This document shows positions 44,147-52,582 of a stretch of 64,000 nucleotides of DNA, piece by piece (positions within the stretch are counted from its first letter, which is position 1; each line of letters opens with the position of its first letter). The DNA is from Fomitopsis serialis. Its lineage: Eukaryota > Basidiomycota > Agaricomycetes > Polyporales > Fomitopsidaceae. The stretch is taken from contig NW_025954972.1 in NCBI RefSeq assembly GCF_022376445.1, forward strand, positions 310,001-374,000, given 5' to 3'. Below the pieces are notes generated by a model. It saw nothing but the letters and a program-made list of their open reading frames with translations, made no database searches and was not told the DNA's origin. Position numbers and translations under genes: made by a program.

Positions 44147-44159
44147 GGGGCTCATAACC
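44147..44159 (-). other. Primer binding site of copy 1
   Basis: Directly after the upstream LTR end (TAACA) the element strand reads GGTTATGAGCCCC. This is complementary to GGGGCTCATAACC, which contains the anticodon arm (CAT) of initiator methionine tRNA, so priming by a cleaved tRNA half is likely, as in Drosophila copia. Confidence 0.7.
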
Positions 44160-44418
44160 TGTTAAAGTTATAGCGTCTCAGTCTCGACCTCGTGGTACTC
44201 GACTATTATATTGATCTACCTGTTAAAGTTATAGCGTCTACGAGGCACAGTATTAGTGTCCATCGTCCATGAATACAGCTACATAAACGGCTTACCTCAG
44301 TCTCGACCTCGTGGTACTCGACTGAGGTGCCTCCAGTCTACGCGTGTCCGTCAAAGTCCGTTCGTACGTCACGTGTCCGTGTCTAAACTAGCGCCCGCGT
44401 CTCGGTCCCACCTCAACA
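44160..44418 (-). repeat. Copia LTR, shared middle copy
   Basis: 259 bp, apparently identical to the outer two. It serves as the 5' LTR of copy 1 and the 3' LTR of copy 2. No target duplication touches either edge (flanks CATAACC and CTCCCCC belong to the primer site and the purine tract). Confidence 0.95.
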
Positions 44419-47400
44419 CTCCCCCTGGGCCGAGACGCGCATGTACTGTAGGTGTTTCTGTAACGTAGGTAAACTAAGGGCTTTCGTAAAAATGTCTGCG
44501 GGGTTCTCGGCTCCAGGAATATGAACAATCTTCAACAACTTACCACGGATTGCCTCTCGCAACCAATGGTACCTGATGTGCAGGTGTCTCACCCGCGAGA
44601 AGTTCGCGGATCGCGTCGCCAAACTCTCGCCCCCAGCACTATCCATCCGGATGACGATAGGACGTTCCACGGGGACGTAGATCTCATCCATGAAGTTCGC
44701 GATCCATACGCCCGTCTGCCCGGCGTGCACAGCGGCGATGTACTCGGCCTCGGTAGTCGACAACGTCACCACTTCCTGGCGGCGCAAGCTCCATGAGACA
44801 GGTCCTCCCGCCATCATCACTACGTGCCCGTGCGTCGATCGTCCCGTGTCTTGGCAGTCGCCCTGTGAAGCATCCGAGTAGATGGTGGGCTGTAGTCCCG
44901 CTACGTGGTTCCCGTCGTAGGTAATGCCGTGGTCGAGAGTCCCTCCGATGTAACGGAGGACCCGTTTGAGCGCACGCCAATGGTCATATGCAGGGTTCGC
45001 CATGAATCGGCTTAGCAGCTGGACGGGATACGCGAGATCAGGTCGGGTTGCAACGGCGAGGTACATGATCGCGCCCAAGGCCTCGCGGTAGGGGATCTTG
45101 TCCATCTCTGCTCGCTGCTCTGCGGTCGCCGGCTCAGAGTCCTTCGACAGTTTGGTGCCTGGTTCGAGCGGTGTACGGACTGGGTTTGAGTCCTTCATCC
45201 CGAACCGGTCAAGCACTCGCTCCGCGTACGCACGTTGCGACATGCGCATCGTCTTGAGTTCCCGGTCCCGCTCGATCAGGACACCAAGCATGTATTTGAA
45301 CTCGCCTCCCCCGCTGAGCCGGTACCGCACAGCAAGCTCGGATCGTACGTTCGTCAGGCCAGTGATCGAGTCTGCGGCTTCACCGATGTCGTCCGTGTAC
45401 GTCGTAGTGATCGCCAGTCCTTCCTCGTCGAACCTCGCACGTACGCACTCGTCCGCTCGCGAGCGCGAGAACCCGAGCTCCTGGTACGTCTTGTCGAGTT
45501 TCTTCCACCAATCGTTACCCGCCTGCATGCATCCATAGAGCCCTCGGACCATCCTACAAACATGAGTCGGGAATTCCTTAGAGACGTACCCGGCCGGTTG
45601 CTCCATGTATATTGTTTCCTCTGGGGACGCGTTGAGGTACGCTTTCTCCACGTCATCCTGACCCATCTCCATGTCTCGCACGACGGCGGTGGCACACACA
45701 ACGCGCAGGGACTCGAACCGGACGACTGACGCGTGAGTCTCGAAGTAGTCGATGCCGGGGATTTGCTGGAAGCCCTTCGCCACCAGCCGTGCCTTCGGCT
45801 TCCATCTCCCCTCCGCCTCCTCATCCCCGTCAAACTTACGCGCATACACCCACTTGTTCCCAATGACGTTCATGTCCGGCGTACGAGGTACGAGTTCCCA
45901 AGCGTTGATCTTCGCTAGCCCGTTGATTTCACTATCCATCGAGGGCGTCCAGATCTCGGGTTGGCGGCTCGCCTCCTTGTAAGACTCCGGGGTCTTCCCT
46001 CCACGGTACCATCGTGTTTCTCCGTCCTGACCTGCGGGAGACGCCTCCGTGAACATCGCGATGTATGCGCCTTCCGGACTTTGGTTCCGGCCCACCCCTC
46101 CGTCGTCGTCTGCAGTCCAGGCCTCGCCTTTACTGCGCGCCGCCTGCTCTCTCGCATCCGACTCTTGCGACTCGCGCAACTTCTGGCTAGGCACCGCTGT
46201 CCTTGCGGATCGACGTGGGGCGTTCACCTCCTCGGGTAGCGCCAGAGCAGGTACGTCTTCGTCTCCAGGCCTCGGCTCCCCGTGGCTGCTTGCCCCAGCT
46301 GCGCATCGGGTTCTTCGGCTGCAACCTCCTCGTCTGCATTGGGCTTCGAAGCCTCATTGACTGTCACTTCGAGAGGCGCGTCCTGGATCGCCAAGATGCG
46401 GTGACCCGGTCCTTCCTCGAATATGACGTCGCGGCTACGAATGATTCGGCCAGACGCTGGGTCCCACAGGCGGTAGTTCGCGTTTTCGGTGTATCCGACG
46501 AGGATGCATCGAATCGACTTAGGGTCCAGTTTCGTCCGAGTCTCGTCAGGGACCTTCGCCCAGGCGACTGAGCCGAAGGCTCGCAGATGCGCAACGTTTG
46601 GCACATGCCCGAACCATCTCTCATATGGGGTCCGGCCCTTCTGGCGAGCTGAAGCCGTTAGGTTCTCCACGTACGTAGCCGTTTTGTATGCCTCTCCCCA
46701 CAAGCCTACTGGTAAGCCGGCGTCGATGAGCATCGACCGGGCGTGGTCGCCTAGCGTTCGATGGCCGCGTTCTCCGACTCCATCCTGCTGAGGAGTGTAA
46801 GGCGTCGTCATCTCATGGATTATGCCATGCTCTCGGTTGAAGGCAGCCCATAGAGCGTTATTGAACTCGTTCCCGTTGTCGGTACGAATCCGGCGAAGCT
46901 TCTTCCCTGTCTGGAGTTCAGCCATCGTTCGATACCCGCTGTACGAGTCGAGGGTCTCGGTCGCCTCCTTAGTCTTTAGGAGGTCGAGGACCTTGAACGA
47001 GGACCCTCCATCGTTGATCGTCATGCTGTAATAAGCGCCGCCCATCGACGGCTCGCGTGCTCGTCCCGTCAGGTCGATGTACGCCCGTTCCAGGATGTCC
47101 TCCTCGACGCTGGAAGACTTGAACGGCTTCCGCGCGTGCTTGCCTTGGATGCAATCCTCGCACTTTCCTAGCGGCAGTCCCCCGATGACCTCCATCCCAG
47201 TCACTGCTCCGGACTTGGCCATCTCCATGACCGTGCGCTCACTCGCATGTCCGAAACGCCGGTGCCAGGTGTGGACGTCGGCTGCTCTCGCGTTCGTCAA
47301 CGATGCTAAGGCGTTTGGCTCTCCAGGCGTCCCGGTCCCGTTTGGCAGAGCCTGACCATCGATGCGAGTAAGGACAACCTCATACAAGTTGTTGCTCGTC

Positions 47401-48698
47401 ATGTTCCCGATGAGAATCGCGTCACTTCCATCCTGGCTAGCGATGCGCATCTCGCCACCTTTGATTTGGATGTTGCATCCGCTCCCGTCAATTCGGGACA
47501 GCGACACGAGGTTGGCTGCCATCTCGGGTACGTGGAGTGCGTTGCGGAACGTCACTACTGAGCGTCGTCCTTCGATGGTCATCTCCGCGTGGACGCACCC
47601 GACTCCGATGATCGTGAATTCAGCGCCTCGCTTGGCGCTGCTTCCGGAGTGAGGCGTCAAGGGTAGGTATTCGGAGAAGGACGAGCGGTCGGTGAAGTAG
47701 TGGTGGCTCGCACCGGAATCGAGGTACGCGCGTATCGTTCCACTAGGGTCAGTCAAGGCTAATGCGGGCGATATGGTGGCCATGAAGACATTGTAGTTCG
47801 GGACCCCACTGGGGATAGACGTAGAAGCGGTGTTTGCAGATGCATTTGAGTTCGTAGTGGGATGAGCCAGGTCGGCAGGCGATCCTCTCTTCGGACGCGG
47901 CGGCGACTTCCAGTTCGCCGGCTGCTGCCCCGCCATGCCCCCACCTTCGCAGTAACAACGTTCCTTCGAGTGTCCTTTCCACAGGCACCACTCGCAGATC
48001 TGGATGGCCTTCGCTGCTGTCATAAACGCCGACGTCTGCGGCTCGCTCGACGCTGCCGTCTGCGTTGCTCCAAGAGGATTCTGGGGCTGTCCAGTTCGCA
48101 GCATTTCATTGTCGTGGACGGCGAGGATGGTGAGGATCACGTCCTCGGGATCGGATTTCGTAAGAAGCCCAGCTGTGATGTGGTTGTAGACTTCGCCCAT
48201 AGACTGGCAGATAATGATAGCAAAGCGATGGTCGGTGAGAGGTGACGACATCTCGTTACACGCCTTGCGACGACGGCGTAGCTCCTCGAAGTGTGCGTGG
48301 ATGTCCGAGCCAGGGACGTACTTGCATTTCTTCAAATACTCCTCGGCGTTCATGACCGCCAGCTCGCTTCGCCTCTCCTTGATTGCCAGTAGCGCAGTCC
48401 AGAACTCGTACGCCGTTAGGCCAAAGGGTTCAACCCCACATATCGAGAGGTCCATGTTGAGCGTGCAGGTCGCCTTCGCATGGAGGTCGTTCTTGTTCCA
48501 TTTGGCAAGTTCGATCGTTTCATCTGGAGTGGGCGTGGCGCCGGCAGGCTTAGGCGCGGTCGTCTTTCCGAGCAGGTGGTCCAACTTCCCTTGCAGTTCG
48601 ACGATTGTGAGGATTTTACTCTTCCACTGCACCCAGTTGGTGCGGTTCAGATGGAAGTTCTCCGGGAGGATGAGAACCTTTTCCTTATCGTCGGACAT
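44413..48698 (-). pseudogene. Copia gag-pol polyprotein, copy 2 with one frameshift
   Basis: Same protein as copy 1 but split by loss of one C at 46278-46281. The first frame (48698 to 46224) holds Gag, zinc knuckle, protease and integrase, and then runs out of frame after GQAATG. The second frame (46227 to 44413) holds reverse transcriptase and RNase H. Apart from this base and one silent change it matches copy 1. It is a non-autonomous copy if the deletion is real. The lost base lies in a C run, the context of many doubtful one-base losses in this window. Confidence 0.9.
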
Positions 48699-48829
48699 GG
48701 TGGGTATATGCGTGGTTTCGGAGGGTATATGCGTGTGAAAAACGGTCTACTGCGTCGGAAAAGCGTCGAACGGGTGGTTGTACCCTTAATGCGTCGTCGG
48801 TTTGTACGAGAGTTGAGTTAAGACGGGAC

Positions 48830-48842
48830 GGGGCTCATAACC
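48830..48842 (-). other. Primer binding site of copy 2
   Basis: Same GGTTATGAGCCCC sequence next to the outer 5' LTR, complementary to the anticodon region of initiator methionine tRNA. Confidence 0.7.
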
Positions 48843-49101
48843 TGTTAAAGTTATAGCGTCTCAGTCTCGACCTCGTGGTACTCGACTATTATATTGATCT
48901 ACCTGTTAAAGTTATAGCGTCTACGAGGCACAGTATTAGTGTCCATCGTCCATGAATACAGCTACATAAACGGCTTACCTCAGTCTCGACCTCGTGGTAC
49001 TCGACTGAGGTGCCTCCAGTCTACGCGTGTCCGTCAAAGTCCGTTCGTACGTCACGTGTCCGTGTCTAAACTAGCGCCCGCGTCTCGGTCCCACCTCAAC
49101 A
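48843..49101 (-). repeat. Copia LTR, upstream (5') end of copy 2
   Basis: 259 bp, apparently identical to the other two LTRs. On the plus strand it ends CTCAACA at 49101 and is followed at once by the AGAGG duplication and a TATA box belonging to the next gene. Confidence 0.95.
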
Positions 49102-49106
49102 AGAGG
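49102..49106 (+). repeat. Right target-site duplication of the copia array (AGAGG)
   Basis: Matches 39471-39475. It is joined to TATAAAAAGG, so the insertion occurred immediately upstream of a TATA box. Confidence 0.9.
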
Positions 49107-49116
49107 TATAAAAAGG
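49107..49116 (+). promoter_or_regulatory. TATA box of the cytolysin-like gene
   Basis: TATAAAAAGG about 95 bases before the ATG at 49201. The spacing and sequence fit a fungal core promoter. It lies one base beyond the 5-bp target duplication of the copia array, so every upstream control element has been moved 9.6 kb away. Confidence 0.7.
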
Positions 49117-49200
49117 CAGGCGAACTTCTCGTTTTCTCTAGCTTCTCGAGCCCTACATACTTGCATCCATACTCGTCTTACATCTTCAGCTTTAGCAACC

Positions 49201-50252
49201 ATGACTGCGGGCCTCCTACTCTCCGTTTTTGGTCCTGGCCTTGTCGGGGGCATCGACAAGGTCGTGTCATCGTTCGACTTTTCGAAGGTACGCATAATAC
49301 GCCGCCGCTACCAGCTGTCACTGCATGGCTGACTTGGATGGGCGCATAGATGGTCGTCACGGACAACACCAGGGATGATTATCTCCACGTTGACCTCGCG
49401 CCCTCGTTCGGGGAGCTGAACCAGGAGAGTGTCAAGATGATGGACGACGAGCTGAAGATCATGATCTCGGGGACGTTGCATCTGCTTGCGAAGATCCCGC
49501 CGAGTGAGAGGATCCCGCCGAGTGAGAGGACGTGGGACAAAGTGATGTCGACGATGATGCAAGCCTCCCTCCTTGAGCCGTCTGACGGCAAGGTCGACCG
49601 CGTCGACAAGCTGCTCAAGAAAGGCGTGAACGTATTCAAGTTTGACGGTTCGCCCGATGCGGCCATAGTCAAGGAGGTAAGTCCAGCACTCTACACTTGA
49701 AGAAGAGGATGCTCACGAATCACGGTTCCAGGTTCAAGGATGGTTCAGTAAGCTCATCTCCGATGAGGATGTGCTTCGCAGCACCAAGATCGACATCAAT
49801 GTCCTGGCGAAGATCGTGGCCCAGACGGGAGCGACCATCGACTCCTTTGAGACCCTGTTCTACAAGAACGAGAGTCACGAGAAGACCATGGTGGACATCG
49901 GAATCCTGAGGTTCCCTGACATCTCGCACCCGTACTTCAAGGTAAGCACAATCTTGTTAAACATTCGCTCCGGCTCAGGGTCACGGCATGCCTTAACGCG
50001 CGGCGACAGGTCTACCGCATCAAGCTCGTCGCTTGGTCTCAGTCCGAACGCATTTTGATGGTGCAGAACGATCAGAATGGCATCACCGGAGGTCGGTATT
50101 CTCGCAGGGATCCGTGATGCGTACTCAGTACTCACGTGTCGCATGCAGAGTTCAACGCTCGCAACTTCAGGCCGCGCAAAGAGGTCATCCAGGGACTGAC
50201 CGAGAAGACTAAGCAGAAGGCCATCGAAGAGACGGAGTCGCTTTGGGATTAA
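49201..50252 (+). CDS. Cyt/volvatoxin-like cytolysin (basidiomycete 'delta-endotoxin CytB' type), probable
   Basis: Five exons (49201-49287, 49350-49676, 49732-49941, 50010-50091, 50149-50252) sum to 810 nt, 269 residues, one uninterrupted frame with GT-AG borders. The architecture recalls small alpha-beta pore-forming proteins of mushrooms related to bacterial Cyt toxins: helical N-terminal part, then strands with VDIGILRFPDISHPYFKV, KLVAWSQSERILMV and a basic C-terminal segment starting EFNARNFRPRKEVIQGL. There is no signal peptide, as is usual for these proteins. The target and activity are not shown by the sequence. An 18-bp tandem duplication (49493-49528) repeats IPPSER. A decayed inverted relative lies at about 56200-56690. 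The copia array sits directly upstream. The gene structure is firm; the family name is moderately sure. Confidence 0.65.
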
Positions 50253-50973
50253 TCTTGAAGGTGTGCAATTATGGCCTCTGCATGCGAGGAGGTCTGTTGA
50301 TCTATACTCATAGCACGAAGCGGTCTTGTGGCCGTCGCGTCTGAAGAACGTCCGATGCTGTCCCATGGTCTTGACTCTTAGTTGTTATGCTTCCCCGAGC
50401 CAAGCGAACCACGATTTGTATTCATGTACAGCAGCACCCCAGTCAGGTGTCAAATGGATGGGAATTGTGCAGTTGACGTGCTCAAGCCTGAGACCAATCT
50501 CAAGGACGCAAGGCTGGCCGCCAGCTGCCAATAGCTTGCAAGGCGCCAGGCCCTAGGGTGATCGCCACGACGATGAGTTCGGCCTCAAAATGGAGCAAAG
50601 TGTACAGGTGCCAATGAATATCGTGTGTCCGACGTTCAGGTTGCCCTTTGCACGAGTGCTGACCATGCCTGGTTCACGCCGGAGAGTCTCAGTGCGGGAA
50701 TTCTGATGAACCTGTGAAGGGTCTCGGGAACATGTACAGTTGCCAATGGGAGCTAGTGCATTACACGGGCGGCCCGCTAACGAACGTCTCTTATTAAGTT
50801 GCGTACACAGTGATAGGCTCACTCGGACCCACTCTGGTCAGTTTTTCCCCGGTTCTTCATGACAGGACGGATGCGATCTGTATAAGTAAGACAGTGCGAC
50901 TTATTGGTACTACTATACCACGATAGTCTCCCGTGCGCAGAGTAGACAATTCCTTCAACCTTCGCTGGCTCCG
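50253..50973. other. Intergenic between cytolysin-like gene and palindromic element
   Basis: About 720 bases. Short minus-strand frame at 50553-50822 without recognised motif. Nothing else was identified. Confidence 0.4.
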
Positions 50974-50982
50974 GATATCCTT
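50974..50982 (+). repeat. Left 9-bp target duplication of the palindromic element
   Basis: GATATCCTT, repeated in direct orientation at 52286-52294. A 9-bp duplication is typical of Mutator-like transposases. Confidence 0.7.
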
Positions 50983-51556
50983 CAGGCTCCTAAAACCAGC
51001 CGTCCATGGCGTTCTCGCTCCTACATGTCGATAGCCCACCATATGCTGAATCCGAAAAAGGCAATTGTGTTTAGTGTTATGTAATGTCCGAAGTTTATGC
51101 GACTAAGAGGAGGAGAACGCCATAGGACGGCTGGCCAATTTCGTCCCCGAGGCCACCCCGAGGCATGCGCGCTTCGCCCTCAGGCCAGCAGTGCGGTCAC
51201 AGTAAGTGACTGAGCGCCTTTCAGCGAGTTTCGGGGTCCCGCTTGGCTCGCTTGCCCCGAGTCATCCAAATCAGGACATCGCTCGACGCTCGTGCGTCGA
51301 GGCGCGATTCATGATGGTTTTCGGTCTCGTATCCATCCAATGGGAGGATGTGGGACTGACAACACATTTGGGAAATTCAGTGAGCATTTCTTTGGTGCCT
51401 CGCGTCGCTGCCCCAAAATTTGACAAAATAAATGAGCGGGGACTCGAACCCGTGCACCCAAAAAGGTGATCGGCGGCCATGACCACTGCACCAAAGTACC
51501 AATACTGCTTCATCGACGGCACTAAATAAGAGTACCAGCCAGCCCGTGGACCCATT
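50983..51556 (+). repeat. Left arm of the palindromic element
   Basis: Inverted copy of 51711-52285 with only a few differences, which cluster at the inner end. Terminal sequence CAGGCTCC. Confidence 0.85.
51434..51500 (-). ncRNA. tRNA-like sequence in the left arm (pseudo-tRNA)
   Basis: Minus-strand mirror of the tRNA-like stretch at 51769-51835; same box A and box B words. Probably not a functional tRNA. Confidence 0.5.
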
Positions 51557-51710
51557 GCCTGTTAACTCCGAAGTACACGCCCACCCTTGTATAAATGACG
51601 GGATAATCATTGTTAGTGCCCCATGTGGCAGATGCGCTGCCCGGCACGTCAGCGAAGCACACGGTCACTGCAGTATGCACGTCGTGATGTGCTACATAGG
51701 GGTGGCCATA

Positions 51711-52285
51711 AATGGGTCCCACGAGCTGACTGGTACTCTTATTTAGTGCCGTCGATGAAGCAGTATTGGTACTTTGGTGCAGTGGTCATGGCCGCCGATC
51801 ACCTTTTTGGGTGCACGGGTTCGAGTCCCCGCTCATTTATTTTGTCAAATTTTGGGGCAGCGACGCGAGGCACCAAAGAAATGCTCACTGAATTTCCCAA
51901 ATGTGTTGTCAGTCCCACATCCTCCCATTGGATGGATACGAGACCGAAAACCATCATGAATCGCGCCTCGACGCACGAGCGTCGAGCGATGTCCTGATTT
52001 GGATGACTCGGGGCAAGCGAGCCAAGCGGGACCCCGAAACTCGCTGAAAGGCGCTCAGTCACTTACTGTGACCGCACTGCTGGCCTGAGGGCGAAGCGCG
52101 CATGCCTCGGGGTGGCCTCGGGGACGAAATTGGCCAGCCGTCCTATGGCGTTCTCCTCCTCTTAGTCGCATAAACTTCGGACATTACATAACACTAAACA
52201 CAATTGCCTTTTTCGGATTCAGCATATGGTGGGCTATCGACATGTAGGAGCGAGAACGCCATGGACGGCTGGTTTTAGGAGCCTG
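51711..52285 (-). repeat. Right arm of the palindromic element
   Basis: Inverted copy of 50983-51556, ending GGAGCCTG before the second GATATCCTT. Confidence 0.85.
51769..51835 (+). ncRNA. tRNA-like sequence in the right arm (pseudo-tRNA)
   Basis: It has an RNA polymerase III box A (TGGTGCAGTGG, 51775-51785) and a perfect box B (GGTTCGAGTCC, 51818-51828) 43 bases apart, like a tRNA gene. A CACC...GGTG hairpin lies where the anticodon arm should be. The acceptor ends do not pair, and the T-stem has two mismatches beyond the loop-closing G-C pairs. It is therefore a degenerate tRNA or the head of a tRNA-derived SINE carried inside the inverted repeat. Confidence 0.5.
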
Positions 52286-52294
52286 GATATCCTT
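52286..52294 (+). repeat. Right 9-bp target duplication of the palindromic element
   Basis: GATATCCTT, same orientation as 50974-50982. Confidence 0.7.
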
Positions 52295-52582
52295 GTCTAA
52301 CTATTACCACGACTCTGACCACTGCTTACTTTGATTTGACTTTCATTTTTGAACGAGGATTTTGAACTAAGTTATGTACGTATTCAATCTACAATGTAAG
52401 TAAGTGTGCGCGATCACGTGCTTCATCGCTATTGTGATACTTAACCGGCCGTCTCCGCTGCCCGACGGTCTTGTCGTCCGTGGACCGACCTTTGCACGGA
52501 CCGACCTCTGATACGACCCCAAGCCGCCTCTTGTCTCATGAACGGTACGACCTGAACGATTTACGCCGCCAACCCGGGTTCC

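Larger units (their letters stand above)
39476..49101 (-). mobile_element. Tandem pair of Ty1/copia LTR retrotransposons sharing a middle LTR
   Basis: Structure: LTR (39476-39734), internal copy 1 (39735-44159), LTR (44160-44418), internal copy 2 (44419-48842), LTR (48843-49101). Transcription runs on the minus strand. The three LTRs are 259 bp each and appear identical by eye. The internal regions are 4425 and 4424 bp; the differences I see are one missing C (46278-46281 versus CCCCC at 41594-41598) and one silent G/A change (near 43390 and 48072). The outermost LTRs are flanked by a 5-bp duplication (AGAGG) but the middle LTR is not. This indicates one insertion followed by LTR-LTR unequal recombination, or an assembly duplication. 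The near-identity means it is very young and has not undergone repeat-directed mutation. Confidence 0.95.
50983..52285. mobile_element. Palindromic (long terminal inverted repeat) DNA element, Mutator/foldback-like
   Basis: A 1303-bp unit bounded by GATATCCTT on both sides. The left arm starts CAGGCTCCTAAAACCAGCCG and the right arm ends with its exact complement. The arms (50983-51556 and 51711-52285, about 574 and 575 bp) are nearly identical inverted copies. The centre (51557-51710, 154 bp) is unique. No transposase frame is present, so the element is non-autonomous. Long inverted ends plus a 9-bp target duplication fit Mutator-like or foldback elements; this classification is an inference. 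The 87-codon frame found in each arm on opposite strands is a by-product of the duplication. Each arm also carries a smaller inverted pair (around 50997-51022 and 51110-51135) and a pseudo-tRNA. Confidence 0.8.

Noticed and set aside
39729..48698. Two independent copia insertions
   Set aside because: A single AGAGG duplication brackets all three LTRs and none flanks the middle LTR.
51769..51835. Functional tRNA gene
   Set aside because: Box A and box B are good, but the acceptor ends do not pair and the T-stem has mismatches, so it is called a pseudo-tRNA.
51206..52062. Identical 87-codon frames on opposite strands as a gene pair
   Set aside because: They are the same arm sequence read from each side of the palindrome; no start context, introns or domain support a protein.
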